A DNA stretch of 64,000 nucleotides from Pedococcus sp031456495 (GCF_031456495.1 NZ_JAVDUW010000002.1:124001-188000); one strand, 5' to 3'; numbered from the stretch's first letter, positions 1 through 9,247 are shown. Notes: generated by a model not told the origin, from the letters alone. Numbers and translations are program-made.

Positions 1-1
1 G

Positions 2-97
2 CTCGCCGACGGGCTGCGCCCGGGCGTCGGAACGCTGGAGGCGCGGGCCGCGTTGGACCGCTTCGTGACACGGCTCGCCACCTGCGGCTGTCGCTGA
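2..97 (+). CDS. C-terminal end of a probable D-Ala-D-Ala carboxypeptidase (PBP4/DacB type)
   Basis: Only the last 31 codons are in the window, open from base 2 to the TGA at 95-97. The end reads ALDRFVTRLATCGCR. A short hydrophobic helix followed by a CGC tail is, from memory, how actinobacterial PBP4-type carboxypeptidases end, and those genes commonly sit just before the zincin and tilS genes found here. The identification rests on this short tail and on gene order, so it is tentative. If right, the enzyme trims peptidoglycan stem peptides outside the membrane. Confidence 0.5.
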   Translation, partial: LADGLRPGVGTLEARAALDRFVTRLATCGCR

Positions 98-165
98 CCC
101 CGGTCGCCGACCACCGTTCCCGCAGGACGCGGGCCGGGTCGCGCACCCACGACTACGGTGAGGGG

Positions 166-1227
166 ATGAGCGTGCAGACACCGACGACGCGGTACGTCGA
201 CTGGGAGTTCGCCAAGGCGACCGGTCGGCGGCTCGTGGCCGCGGGCCCCCGGGTCACGCCCGGCGAGGCCGCGGACGTCGTCGCCTCGGTGCGCGCCAGC
301 GCCGCCAGGGCGCAGGCCCCCGTGGCCGAGACCGCACGGCTGCACGCCCCCGGCGACGCACCCGCCCCGGTCGTGGTCGACCGCTCGACGTGGATCAGCC
401 TCAACGCCGACTCGATGGCCGCGCTCATGGACCCGGTGATGAGCAAGATCGCCGCGTCCCAGAAGCGGGTCCCGGGCGAGACCGCCCGCGCCATCACCGG
501 CAAGGTCAGCGGCGGCGAGGCGGGTGCGCTGCTCGCCTTCATGGCCGGCAAGGTCCTCGGCCAGTACGACCTCGCGCCCGACGGCACCCCCGCGCTCATG
601 CTGGTCGCGCCCAACATCGTCCAGGTCGAGCGCGAGCTCGGCCTCGACCCGCACGACTTCCGGCTCTGGGTCTGCATGCACGAGGAGACCCACCGCGTGC
701 AGTTCACGGCCGTGCCGTGGCTGCGCGACCACATGGTCGAGCGCGTCCGCACGCTCGCGGTCGACCTCGTGCCCGACCCCGAGTCGCTCCAGGAGACCCT
801 CTCGCGGCTCGCGACGTCGCTGCCCGACGCCGTGAAGGCCGGCGGCACCGGCCTCGTCGACCTCGTCGCCACCCCCGAGCAGCGCCGCGCGCTCGCCGAG
901 GTGACCGCCGTGATGTCCCTGCTCGAGGGCCACGCCGACGTCGTCATGGACGAGGTCGGCCCCCAGGTCATCCCCTCGGTCGCCCACATCCGCAGCCGCT
1001 TCGACGCCCGTCGCAAGGGCGCCGGCGCGGTCGACCGGCTGCTGCGCCGCCTGCTCGGCCTCGAGGCGAAGATGCGCCAGTACCGCGACGGTGCGGCGTT
1101 CGTGCGCGGCGTCGTCGACACGGTCGGGGTCGAGGGCTTCAACCGCATCTGGGACTCGCCCGAGACGCTGCCACGGCCCGAGGAGATCGACGACCCGGCC
1201 GCGTGGGTCGCCCGCGTCCACGCCTGA
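166..1227 (+). CDS. zinc-dependent metalloprotease-like protein (Zincin_2/DUF2342 family)
   Basis: 353 residues. The HEXXH zinc motif is HEETH at residues 172-176, inside the context WVCMHEETHRVQF that is typical of the actinobacterial Zincin_2 family (often annotated as a putative hydrolase or F420-biosynthesis-associated protein). The rest is mainly helical with no signal peptide, so it is probably cytoplasmic. Substrate and role are unknown for the family. ATG 166 is preceded by TACGGT at 154-159, six bases away, which looks like a -10 box with a leaderless start; GAGGGG just before the ATG could instead serve as a weak ribosome site. It lies immediately upstream of tilS, a conserved actinobacterial neighbourhood. 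Confidence 0.85.
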   Translation: MSVQTPTTRYVDWEFAKATGRRLVAAGPRVTPGEAADVVASVRASAARAQAPVAETARLHAPGDAPAPVVVDRSTWISLNADSMAALMDPVMSKIAASQKRVPGETARAITGKVSGGEAGALLAFMAGKVLGQYDLAPDGTPALMLVAPNIVQVERELGLDPHDFRLWVCMHEETHRVQFTAVPWLRDHMVERVRTLAVDLVPDPESLQETLSRLATSLPDAVKAGGTGLVDLVATPEQRRALAEVTAVMSLLEGHADVVMDEVGPQVIPSVAHIRSRFDARRKGAGAVDRLLRRLLGLEAKMRQYRDGAAFVRGVVDTVGVEGFNRIWDSPETLPRPEEIDDPAAWVARVHA

Positions 1228-1234
1228 CCCGGTC

Positions 1235-2215
1235 GTGAGCGGCCCTCACCCCGCCACCGCTGCGGTCCGTGTCGCCGTCCGCGGCGCGCTGTGCGAGTGC
1301 GACCCGGGCGACGTCGTCCTGGCCGCCGTGAGCGGCGGGGCGGACTCCCTCGCCCTCGCCGCGGCGCTCGCGTTCGAGGCGCCGAGGCTGGGCGTGCGCG
1401 GGGGAGCGGTCGTCGTCGACCACGGCCTGCAGCCCGGCTCCGCCGAGGTGGCCCGGCAGGCCGCGGCGGCCTGTGACGGCCTCGGCCTGGCCCCGGTCTC
1501 CTGGGTGCGGGTGGACGTCCCCCGTGGCAGCGAGGGCGTGGAGGCCGCCGCCCGTGGCGCCCGGTACGACGCGCTGGCCGCGGCCGCTGCCAGCGAAGGT
1601 GCGCGGCTGGTGCTCCTGGGCCACACGCTGGACGACCAGGCGGAGCAGGTGCTGCTCGGGCTCACCCGGGGCGCCGGCGCCCGATCCCTCGCCGGTATGC
1701 CGCGTGCCCGCGGCCTCCTGCGCCGTCCGCTCCTGGGCGTCACCCGCCAGCAGACCCGGGCGTCCTGCCGTGCCGAGGGGCTGCAGTGGTGGGAGGACCC
1801 GATGAACGACGACCCGGCATACACCCGGGTGCGGGCCCGGCGCGCCCTCGTGGACCTCGAGCGCGACCTGGGCCCCGGGGTCGCCGCCGCACTGGCGCGG
1901 TCGGCCGACCAGCTGCGCGAGGACGCCGACCTGCTCGACGGCCTCGCCGACGAGGCGGTGGCGCAGCTGGGGCCGGGGCCCTGGGACGTCGCCGAGCTCG
2001 CCGCCCTCGCCCGTCCGGTCCGCACCCGCGTGTGGCGGCGCCTGCTGCTGGCAGCCGGTGCGCCGGCCGGCCAGCTCGGCAGCCGGCACACCGACGCGTG
2101 CGACGCGCTGCTCACCCACTGGCACGGACAGGGCCCCGTGAGCGCGCCCGGACCGCTGCAGGTCACCCGATCCGGTGGTCGGGTATCCATCGCCGCGCGG
2201 GCTCCGGTTGAATAG
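1235..2215 (+). CDS. tilS: tRNA(Ile)-lysidine synthetase TilS
   Basis: 326 residues from GTG 1235. TilS joins lysine to C34 of the minor tRNA-Ile (CAU anticodon) using ATP, converting it to read AUA. The PP-loop signature SGGADS is at residues 33-38, followed by VVVDHGLQPGS and LGHTLDDQAEQ, all characteristic. The open frame extends upstream to 1091, but GTG 1235 lies just past the previous stop and gives the normal N-terminus. At about 326 residues it is the short actinobacterial form. It contains two copies of the CGGCATAC octamer (1695 and 1815). Its product is what allows ATA codons to be decoded, which matters because ATA appears in this window chiefly inside that octamer. Confidence 0.93.
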   Translation: MSGPHPATAAVRVAVRGALCECDPGDVVLAAVSGGADSLALAAALAFEAPRLGVRGGAVVVDHGLQPGSAEVARQAAAACDGLGLAPVSWVRVDVPRGSEGVEAAARGARYDALAAAAASEGARLVLLGHTLDDQAEQVLLGLTRGAGARSLAGMPRARGLLRRPLLGVTRQQTRASCRAEGLQWWEDPMNDDPAYTRVRARRALVDLERDLGPGVAAALARSADQLREDADLLDGLADEAVAQLGPGPWDVAELAALARPVRTRVWRRLLLAAGAPAGQLGSRHTDACDALLTHWHGQGPVSAPGPLQVTRSGGRVSIAARAPVE

Positions 2216-2279
2216 GCCGGGCATCCCCGCACGACATCCCGCACGACACCCGCGTCGCTGACACCCCAGGAGAAGAGCC

Positions 2280-2831
2280 GTGGACGCTGCCCACATGGGA
2301 GCAGATCTGGAGAAGGTCCTCATCACCGAGGAGGAGATCCAGGCCCGGCTCGAGGAGCTGGCCGCGGAGATCTGGGCCGAGTACCAGGGCAAGGACCTGC
2401 TCCTCGTCGGCGTGCTCAAGGGCGCCGTCATGGTGATGGCCGACCTGTCCCGCGCCCTCCCGGGGACCGCGCCCGTGGACTGGATGGCCGTCTCGTCCTA
2501 CGGATCGGGCACCAAGTCCTCCGGCGTCGTGCGGATCCTCAAGGACCTCGACACCGACATCTCGGGCAAGCACGTCCTCATCGTCGAGGACATCGTCGAC
2601 TCGGGCCTGACCCTGTCGTGGATCCGCTCGAACCTCGAGTCCCGCTCGCCCGCCTCGGTCGAGATCTGCACGCTGCTGCGCAAGCCGGACGCGGCCAAGG
2701 TCGAGATCGACGTCAAGTGGGTGGGCTTCGACATCCCCAACGAGTTCGTCGTCGGCTACGGCCTCGACTACGCCGAGCAGTACCGCAACCTGCGGGTCGT
2801 GGGCACCCTCGCCCCGCACGTGTACGCCTGA
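2280..2831 (+). CDS. hpt: hypoxanthine phosphoribosyltransferase
   Basis: 183 residues. Salvages hypoxanthine and guanine by transferring them to PRPP. The PRPP-binding signature LIVEDIVDSG occupies about residues 100-109, and the loop VLKGAVMVMADL near residue 45 is typical. GTG 2280 is chosen over ATG 2295 because AGGAGA at 2268-2273 is six bases from the GTG. It follows tilS by 64 bases, and the tilS-hpt-ftsH order is the usual actinobacterial arrangement. Confidence 0.95.
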   Translation: MDAAHMGADLEKVLITEEEIQARLEELAAEIWAEYQGKDLLLVGVLKGAVMVMADLSRALPGTAPVDWMAVSSYGSGTKSSGVVRILKDLDTDISGKHVLIVEDIVDSGLTLSWIRSNLESRSPASVEICTLLRKPDAAKVEIDVKWVGFDIPNEFVVGYGLDYAEQYRNLRVVGTLAPHVYA

Positions 2832-2887
2832 GGCGAACGCGCCGTGGACCCGTGCCGGACGTCGGAACACCACCGCCATCCGGGTCG

Positions 2888-2916
2888 TTGACCAGCACGA
2901 ACCACGGGGGTACCGC
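2888..2916 (+). promoter_or_regulatory. candidate ftsH promoter
   Basis: TTGACC at 2888-2893 and TACCGC at 2911-2916 are separated by 17 bases, a fair match to a housekeeping sigma promoter. A second possible -10 (TAGTAC, 2918-2923) lies just downstream. Either would give an untranslated leader of roughly 80 bases before ftsH. Confidence 0.5.
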
Positions 2917-2975
2917 GTAGTACCGTCGTGGTGACGCCGCGCCCAGCAGGGTGACGGCACGAAGCGTGACCGAGC

Positions 2976-3008
2976 AGGAGGCACGGGGCCGCCGGCCCCG
3001 CTACACAC
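2976..3008 (+). promoter_or_regulatory. ftsH ribosome-binding site with intervening hairpin
   Basis: A consensus AGGAGG lies at 2976-2981, 27 bases before the ftsH ATG, too far for normal initiation. Between them is a perfect 7-bp stem (2984-2990 with 2994-3000, loop GCC). If that hairpin forms, the effective distance from AGGAGG to ATG falls to about 10 bases. No other good ribosome site is visible nearer the start. Confidence 0.5.
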
Positions 3009-5108
3009 ATGGACTTCAAGCGCATCCTTCGAGCCCCGTTGTTCTGGGTCGTGGCAGTCGTCGCGATCACCCTGACGGTGTTCAGCTTCAGCGATGCGGG
3101 TGGCTACACCCGGATCGACACCTCGGCCGCGCAGCAGCTCATCTCCGACAAGAAGGTCGAGCGCGTCGTCGTCACCAACAACGAGGTCGTCGACATCGAC
3201 CTCAAGAAGGGGCAGACGTACTCCGACGGCAAGAACGTCAAGGACGCAACCAAGGTCCGCACCCAGTACGTCGACGCGGCCGGCCCGGGCATCATCCAGC
3301 TGCTCAAGGACAACCCGCCGCCCGGTGGTGTCGACCAGCAGATCAAGGACACCAACCCGGTCCTGGCCCTGCTCGGCTCCCTGCTGCCGATCATCATCCT
3401 GCTGGCGATCTTCTGGTTCCTCATGAACCAGATGCAGGGCGGCGGCTCGCGCGTCATGCAGTTCGGCAAGTCCCGCGCCAAGCTCGCGACCAAGGACACG
3501 CCCAAGGTCACCTTCGCCGACGTCGCCGGTGTCGACGAGGCGGTCGAGGAGCTCCACGAGATCAAGGAGTTCCTGTCCGAGCCCGCCAAGTTCCTCGCGG
3601 TCGGCGCCAAGATCCCCAAGGGCGTCCTGCTCTACGGCCCGCCCGGCACCGGCAAGACGCTGCTCGCCCGCGCGGTCGCCGGTGAGGCCGGCGTCCCGTT
3701 CTACTCGATCTCCGGCTCGGACTTCGTCGAGATGTTCGTCGGTGTCGGCGCCTCCCGCGTCCGCGACCTGTTCGAGCAGGCCAAGGCCAACGCCCCCGCC
3801 ATCGTCTTCGTCGACGAGATCGACGCGGTCGGCCGCCACCGCGGCGCCGGCCTCGGCGGTGGCCACGACGAGCGCGAGCAGACGCTCAACCAGCTGCTCG
3901 TCGAGATGGACGGCTTCGACGTCAAGACCAACGTCATCCTCATCGCGGCGACCAACCGCCCCGACATCCTCGACCCGGCGCTGCTGCGCCCGGGCCGGTT
4001 CGACCGCCAGATCGCGGTCGAGGCGCCCGACATGATCGGCCGCCACCGCATCCTCGAGGTGCACTCCCAGGGCAAGCCGATGGCCACCGGCGTCGACCTG
4101 CTCGCCGTCGCCCGCCGCACCCCGGGCTTCACCGGTGCCGACCTGGCCAACGTCCTCAACGAGGCCGCCCTGCTCACGGCCCGCAGCGACAAGAAGCTCA
4201 TCGACGACCACGCCCTCGACGAGGCCATCGACCGCGTCATCGCCGGTCCGCAGAAGCGCACCCGGATCATGTCCGCCAAGGAGCGCAAGATCACGGCGTA
4301 CCACGAGGGCGGCCATGCCCTGGTCGCCGCGGCGATGAACCACCTCGACCCGGTCACCAAGGTGACGATCCTGCCGCGCGGCCGGGCGCTCGGGTACACG
4401 ATGGTCATGCCGACCGACGACAAGTACTCCACCACCCGCAACGAGATCCTCGACCAGCTCGCGTACGCCCTCGGCGGCCGCGTCGCCGAGGAGGTCGTCT
4501 TCCACGACCCGACCACCGGTGCGGCGAACGACATCGAGAAGGCCACCGGCATGGCCCGCAAGATGGTCACCGAGTACGGCATGAGCGAGCGGATCGGCGC
4601 GATCAAGCTCGGCCAGAGCCAGGGCGAGGTCTTCCTCGGCCGCGACATGGGCCACGAGCGCGACTACTCCGAGGAGATCGCCAGCGTCGTCGACGAGGAG
4701 GTGCGCAAGCTCATCGAGAACGCGCACGACGAGGCGTGGCACGTCATCAACGACAACCGCGACATCCTCGACCACCTCGTCCTCGAGCTGCTCGAGCACG
4801 AGACGCTCAACGCCAAGGAGCTCGCCGAGCTGTTCTCGCCGGTGCGCAAGCGCCCGCTGCGCCCGACGTGGCTGTCGAGCGAGACCCGGTTCCTGTCCGA
4901 CCAGCCCCCGGTGCTGACGCCGGCCGAGCGGGCCGCGCAGAACGGCAGCAGCGGACTCGAGTCCGCGGGCAGCGACCGGCACACGGCCGTCGCCATCGAC
5001 CGCGCCGCCGAGGCGGGTGCGGTCAAGTCGTCCGAGGAGCACCCGCCCACCCAGGTCATCGAGACGCCCGGGAGCGACCCGGTCGACCCGGGCTCCGGGC
5101 AGCACTGA
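3009..5108 (+). CDS. ftsH: ATP-dependent zinc metalloprotease FtsH
   Basis: 699 residues. Membrane-anchored AAA+ protease that degrades misfolded membrane proteins and selected regulators. Two membrane segments (about 10-28 and 119-139) flank an extracytoplasmic domain. Walker A is GPPGTGKT at 210-217, the SRH region follows (AATNRPDILDPALLRPGRFDRQ), and the zinc site is HEGGH at 432-436. The C-terminal tail after about residue 620 is low-complexity, as usual. The start MDFKRILRAPLFW matches actinobacterial relatives, so the unusual distance to the ribosome site upstream is real. Confidence 0.97.
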   Translation: MDFKRILRAPLFWVVAVVAITLTVFSFSDAGGYTRIDTSAAQQLISDKKVERVVVTNNEVVDIDLKKGQTYSDGKNVKDATKVRTQYVDAAGPGIIQLLKDNPPPGGVDQQIKDTNPVLALLGSLLPIIILLAIFWFLMNQMQGGGSRVMQFGKSRAKLATKDTPKVTFADVAGVDEAVEELHEIKEFLSEPAKFLAVGAKIPKGVLLYGPPGTGKTLLARAVAGEAGVPFYSISGSDFVEMFVGVGASRVRDLFEQAKANAPAIVFVDEIDAVGRHRGAGLGGGHDEREQTLNQLLVEMDGFDVKTNVILIAATNRPDILDPALLRPGRFDRQIAVEAPDMIGRHRILEVHSQGKPMATGVDLLAVARRTPGFTGADLANVLNEAALLTARSDKKLIDDHALDEAIDRVIAGPQKRTRIMSAKERKITAYHEGGHALVAAAMNHLDPVTKVTILPRGRALGYTMVMPTDDKYSTTRNEILDQLAYALGGRVAEEVVFHDPTTGAANDIEKATGMARKMVTEYGMSERIGAIKLGQSQGEVFLGRDMGHERDYSEEIASVVDEEVRKLIENAHDEAWHVINDNRDILDHLVLELLEHETLNAKELAELFSPVRKRPLRPTWLSSETRFLSDQPPVLTPAERAAQNGSSGLESAGSDRHTAVAIDRAAEAGAVKSSEEHPPTQVIETPGSDPVDPGSGQH

Positions 5109-5120
5109 GGCGCCGGTCCG

Positions 5121-5714
5121 ATGTCCCCAGACACGCCACGGCACGTGGTCGACCAGGCCCGTGCCGAGGCCGCGGTCCGCGAGCTGCTCATCGCCATCGG
5201 TGAGGACCCGGACCGCGAGGGCCTCGTGGAGACCCCGGCCCGGGTCGCGCGCGCGTACGGCGAGTTCTTCGCCGGCCTCGCCCTCGACCCGGCCGAGGTC
5301 CTGAGCAAGACCTTCGAGATCGAGCACGAGGAGATGATCCTGGTGCGCGACATCGAGGTGTACTCCATGTGCGAGCACCACCTCGTGCCGTTCCACGGAG
5401 TCGCCCACGTCGGGTACATCCCGGCCAAGGACGGCCGCGTCACCGGCCTGTCCAAGCTGGCGCGCCTGGTGGAGATGTACGCCCGGCGCCCCCAGGTGCA
5501 GGAGCGGCTCACGACCCAGGTCGCCGACGCGCTCGTCACCCACCTCGGGGCCCAGGGCGTGATCGTCGTCGTCGAGTGCGAGCACCTGTGCATGTCGATG
5601 CGCGGCATCCGCAAGCCCGGGTCCCGCACCATCACCTCGGCCGTGCGTGGCCAGCTGCGCGACCCCGCCACGCGGGCAGAGGCGATGTCGCTCCTGCTCG
5701 GGGGCAAGCGGTGA
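5121..5714 (+). CDS. folE: GTP cyclohydrolase I FolE
   Basis: 197 residues. Catalyses the first step of tetrahydrofolate synthesis, GTP to dihydroneopterin triphosphate. The zinc and active-site signatures YSMCEHHLVPFHG and VECEHLCMSMRG are both present. It begins 12 bases after ftsH, and its stop overlaps the next start by four bases (GTGA), so it leads a translationally coupled folate run continuing through folP and folBK. Confidence 0.96.
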   Translation: MSPDTPRHVVDQARAEAAVRELLIAIGEDPDREGLVETPARVARAYGEFFAGLALDPAEVLSKTFEIEHEEMILVRDIEVYSMCEHHLVPFHGVAHVGYIPAKDGRVTGLSKLARLVEMYARRPQVQERLTTQVADALVTHLGAQGVIVVVECEHLCMSMRGIRKPGSRTITSAVRGQLRDPATRAEAMSLLLGGKR

Positions 5715-7453
5715 GCGGTCGCGAGAGCACCCACACCACCACCACCCGGCTCCCCGGCATCCTGACGCCCAGCAAGGCGCCGGCCCTCCTCGGCAACCTC
5801 ACGTACCTCATCGGCCTGCTCGACCTGCTGACCGGCCTGCTGCACAGCTGGCGGCACCGGCTGCTCGAGCTCACCGAGGTGCTCCCGGGCGCCCTGTCCG
5901 ACGCCGCCGCGGCCGCGACCGTCGTGTCCGGGGTCCTGCTGTTCGTCCTGGGCCACTCGCTCAAGCGCCGCAAGCGACGGGCCTGGCGCGCCGCGGTCGC
6001 GCTCCTCGGGATCTCCGTGGTCCTGCACGCGGCCAAGGTCGAGCCGGTGTCGACCCTGGTCTCGCTGTCCGCGCTCGCGCTCCTCGTGCGCAACCGGCGC
6101 GAGTTCTTCGCCCTCGGCGACCCCAGCACCCGCTGGCGCGCGGTGCGCGCGTTCCTCGTGCTCGGCACCGTGTCGTTCCTGGCCGGGACCGCCGCGATCT
6201 GGATGAACCGCCGCCACATCGTCGGTGGCTTCCCATCCTTCCCCGACCTGGTCCGCGAGCTGCTCTACGGCGCCGTGGGGGTGAGCGGGCCGTTGCAGTT
6301 CACCCACCACCGGGAGGACGACATCCTCGGCTCGCTGCTGCTCGGCCTCGGCCTCATGACGGCGTTCACGACGATCTACCTCGCGCTGCGGCCGGCGGAG
6401 CCGCGCCCCGAGCTGACCGACGACGACGACGAGCGGCTGCGCATGCTCATGCAGCGGCACGCCGACTCCCTCGCGTACTTCAACACCCGCCGCGACAAGT
6501 CCGTCGTGTGGTCGCCGACCGGCAAGGCCGCGGTCGCCTACCGCGTCGTCAGCGGCGTCATGCTCGCCAGCGGTGACCCGCTCGGCGACCCCGAGGCCTG
6601 GCCCGGCGCGATCGAGGCGTTCCTGGAGGAGGCGCGCAACCACGCGTGGACCCCCGCGGTCCTCGGCTGCTCCGAGCAGGCCGGCACCGTGTGGGTCCGC
6701 GAGACCGGCTTCACCGCGCTCGAGCTCGGCGACGAGGCCGTCGTCGACACGACGACCTTCACCCTCCAGGGCCGGCCCATGCGCAACGTGCGCCAGATGG
6801 TGGGCCGGATCGAGCGCGCCGGGTATGCCGTGGACGTCACCCGCGTTCGCGACGTCGACCCGGTGGTGCGCGACGAGGCGATGAAGGACGCGTCGGCGTG
6901 GCGCTCCTCGGACACCGAGCGCGGTTTCTCGATGGCCCTCGGACGGCTCGTCGACCCGGTCGCCGACCCGGACTGCGTCTTCGTGACCGCGCGGCACGAG
7001 GGGGTCGTGCGCGCGTTCCTGCAGTTCGTGCCGTGGGGCGACGACGGCATGTCCCTCGACGTCATGCGGCGCGACTCGACCGCCGAGGCCGGCGTCAACG
7101 AGCTCATGATCGCGACCGCCCTGCAGCGGGCGCCCGAGCTCGGCGTGCGGCGGGTCTCGCTCAACTTCGCCGCGTTCCGCTCGGCCCTGGAGCGGGGTGA
7201 GCGGCTCGGTGCCGGGCCGGTGCTGCGACTGTGGCGGCGGGTGCTGCTGTTCGCCTCGCGCTGGCTGCAGATCGAGAGCCTGTACCGGTTCAACGCCAAG
7301 TTCCAGCCCCAGTGGCAGCCCCGCTTCCTCGTCTACCCGGCAGCGGGGGACCTGCCCCGGGTGGCGCTCGCCTCCCTGGAGGCCGAGGCGTTCCTCGTCT
7401 GGCCGAAGCTCGGGCGCCTCAACGGTGCCCGTGAGGCCGTGGGGGCCAGGTGA
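5711..7453 (+). CDS. membrane protein with DUF2156 (phosphatidylglycerol lysyltransferase C-terminal-like) domain
   Basis: 580 residues from GTG 5711, which overlaps the folE stop as GTGA. The first half has about six hydrophobic segments (near residues 25-45, 60-80, 90-110, 140-158 and 200-225). The C-terminal half, about 240-570, is the GNAT-like DUF2156 fold found in MprF/LysX enzymes that transfer aminoacyl groups to phosphatidylglycerol (DKSVVWSPTGKAAVAYRVV, then SLNFAAFRSALERGE). It therefore resembles a short aminoacyl-phosphatidylglycerol synthase; donor and acceptor cannot be told from sequence. Its place between folE and folP is probably organisational and does not itself suggest a folate role. 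Confidence 0.8.
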   Translation: MSGRESTHTTTTRLPGILTPSKAPALLGNLTYLIGLLDLLTGLLHSWRHRLLELTEVLPGALSDAAAAATVVSGVLLFVLGHSLKRRKRRAWRAAVALLGISVVLHAAKVEPVSTLVSLSALALLVRNRREFFALGDPSTRWRAVRAFLVLGTVSFLAGTAAIWMNRRHIVGGFPSFPDLVRELLYGAVGVSGPLQFTHHREDDILGSLLLGLGLMTAFTTIYLALRPAEPRPELTDDDDERLRMLMQRHADSLAYFNTRRDKSVVWSPTGKAAVAYRVVSGVMLASGDPLGDPEAWPGAIEAFLEEARNHAWTPAVLGCSEQAGTVWVRETGFTALELGDEAVVDTTTFTLQGRPMRNVRQMVGRIERAGYAVDVTRVRDVDPVVRDEAMKDASAWRSSDTERGFSMALGRLVDPVADPDCVFVTARHEGVVRAFLQFVPWGDDGMSLDVMRRDSTAEAGVNELMIATALQRAPELGVRRVSLNFAAFRSALERGERLGAGPVLRLWRRVLLFASRWLQIESLYRFNAKFQPQWQPRFLVYPAAGDLPRVALASLEAEAFLVWPKLGRLNGAREAVGAR

Positions 7454-8304
7454 GCCTGACGCGCGAGGACTGGCCGCTGCGGCGTACCGACGGCCTGCCC
7501 GTCGTCATGGGAGTCGTCAACGTGACCCCCGACTCCTTCAGCGACGGTGGCCAGTGGTTCGAGCCGGAGGCGGCCGTCGCCCACGGGCACGAGCTCCTCG
7601 CACAGGGCGCCGACGTCCTCGACGTCGGGGGCGAGTCGACCCGACCCGGCGCGCAGCGCCCCTCGGTCGAGGAGGAGCTGCGGAGGGTGCTTCCCGTCGT
7701 GCGGGCCCTCGTCCGGGACGGTGCCGTCGTCTCGGTCGACACCATGCGGGCCGAGGTCGCGGCCGCCGCGCTCGAGGCCGGGGCGGCTCTGGTCAACGAC
7801 GTCAGCGGCGGTCTCGCGGACGACGGCATGGCCGCCGTCGTCGCGGACGCCGGTGCGCCGTTCGTCGTCATGCACTGGCGCGGCCACAGCGCCGACATGC
7901 AGTCCCGCGCCGTCTACGGGGACGTGGTCGGCGACGTCCGCGACGAGCTGCTCGCCCGGGTCGACGCCCTCACCTCGCAGGGGGTGCGCGAGGACCGGCT
8001 GGTCCTCGACCCCGGGTTCGGGTTCGCCAAGCTCTCGGCGCACAACTGGGCCCTCCTGGCGCGGCTCGAGGAGCTCCTCGGCCTGGGCCACCCCGTGCTC
8101 GTCGGGACGTCGCGCAAGACGTTCCTGGGCCGGCTCGGCGTGCCCGAGGGTGGCGCGCCGCGCGAACCGCTGGACCGCGACGTGGCGACCGCCGCCACGT
8201 CCATGCACGCAGCCCGGCTCGGGGCGTGGGGGGTGCGCGTCCACCACGTGCCGTCCACCCTCGACGCGATGCGCGTCGCCCGGGCCATCGAGGAGGCACG
8301 ATGA
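7450..8304 (+). CDS. folP: dihydropteroate synthase FolP
   Basis: 284 residues. Joins p-aminobenzoate to dihydropterin pyrophosphate; the sulfonamide target. The two family signatures are clear: GVVNVTPDSFSDGG near the N-terminus and LDVGGESTRPGA near residue 60, and LDPGFGFAKLSAHNW later. GTG 7450 overlaps the preceding stop by four bases. Confidence 0.96.
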   Translation: MSLTREDWPLRRTDGLPVVMGVVNVTPDSFSDGGQWFEPEAAVAHGHELLAQGADVLDVGGESTRPGAQRPSVEEELRRVLPVVRALVRDGAVVSVDTMRAEVAAAALEAGAALVNDVSGGLADDGMAAVVADAGAPFVVMHWRGHSADMQSRAVYGDVVGDVRDELLARVDALTSQGVREDRLVLDPGFGFAKLSAHNWALLARLEELLGLGHPVLVGTSRKTFLGRLGVPEGGAPREPLDRDVATAATSMHAARLGAWGVRVHHVPSTLDAMRVARAIEEAR

Positions 8305-8362
8305 ACATCACCCCACGAAGCTGTCCGCTCCTTCGTCGCTCCGACATCTCGCGGGAGTCATG

Positions 8363-9247
8363 ATGAGTGACCAGATCGTCCTCAAGGGGATCTCCGCGCG
8401 CGGGCACCACGGGGTCCTGGACTTCGAGAAGCGCGACGGCCAGGTCTTCGTCGTCGACGTGACGATGGACGTGGACCTGGCCCCCGCCGGGTCGAGCGAC
8501 GACCTCGCCGACACGGTGAACTACGCCGAGGTCGCAGCCGACGTCGTGGCCCTCGTCGAGGGCGAGCCGCTGGAGCTGATCGAGGCGCTCGCGGCCCGCA
8601 TCGCCGACCGCGTCCTGGCCCGGCCGCTGGTCGAGGCGGTCGAGGTCACCGTGCACAAGCCCGAGGCGCCCGTGGGGGTCCCGTTCACCGACGTGCAGGT
8701 GGTCGTGAGCCGCGAGCGGTGCACTCCTGTCGTGGTCGCCCTCGGCTCCAACGTCGGGGACTCGGTCGACACGCTCCAGGACGCCGCCGTCGCGCTGCAC
8801 GGCCTGCTCGACGTCACGGCGGTCTCGCGCCTCGTCGAGACGGACCCCGTCGGCGGGCCGGAGCAGCCGGCATACCTCAACGCGGTCGTCACGGGCACCA
8901 CGCACCTCGCGCCGTCCAGCCTGCTGGCCGGCCTGCACGACATCGAGCGCGAACACGGCCGCACCCGCGAGGTGCGCTGGGGGCCGCGGACGCTCGACCT
9001 CGACCTCGTGCAGTACGGCGACCCGGTGTTCGACACCGACGTGGTCATGGACTCCGCGACGCTGACGCTGCCGCACCCCCGGGCGCACGAGCGGGCGTTC
9101 GTGCTCGTGCCGTGGCTGCAGGCCGACCCCGAGGCGGTCCTGCGCGTGGACGGGCAGGTGCGCCGGGTGGGCGACGTCGTGGCCGGCCTCGACACCTCTG
9201 GCGTGCGTCCCGGACCGGACGTCGACCTGCTGGAGGGCCCGTGGTGA
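8363..9247 (+). CDS. folBK: bifunctional dihydroneopterin aldolase / HPPK (FolB-FolK fusion)
   Basis: 294 residues. Residues about 1-118 are dihydroneopterin aldolase (ISARGHHGVLDFEKRDGQ, then DTVNYAEVAADV), and about 122-285 are 6-hydroxymethyl-dihydropterin pyrophosphokinase (VVALGSNVGD, then RWGPRTLDLDLVQYGD). The frame is open and continuous across the junction, so this is one polypeptide performing the two steps before FolP. Two ATGs are adjacent at 8360 and 8363; GGGAG at 8353-8357 is better spaced for 8363. A 58-base gap separates it from folP, unlike the overlaps elsewhere in the run. Confidence 0.92.
   Translation: MSDQIVLKGISARGHHGVLDFEKRDGQVFVVDVTMDVDLAPAGSSDDLADTVNYAEVAADVVALVEGEPLELIEALAARIADRVLARPLVEAVEVTVHKPEAPVGVPFTDVQVVVSRERCTPVVVALGSNVGDSVDTLQDAAVALHGLLDVTAVSRLVETDPVGGPEQPAYLNAVVTGTTHLAPSSLLAGLHDIEREHGRTREVRWGPRTLDLDLVQYGDPVFDTDVVMDSATLTLPHPRAHERAFVLVPWLQADPEAVLRVDGQVRRVGDVVAGLDTSGVRPGPDVDLLEGPW

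Noticed and set aside
2163..5585. Very long antisense ORF opposite ftsH (over 1,100 codons)
   Set aside because: High-GC codon bias keeps the opposite frame open. Its translation is repetitive Asp/Glu/Val/Leu/Gly, and ftsH, folE and hpt on the other strand are unmistakable.
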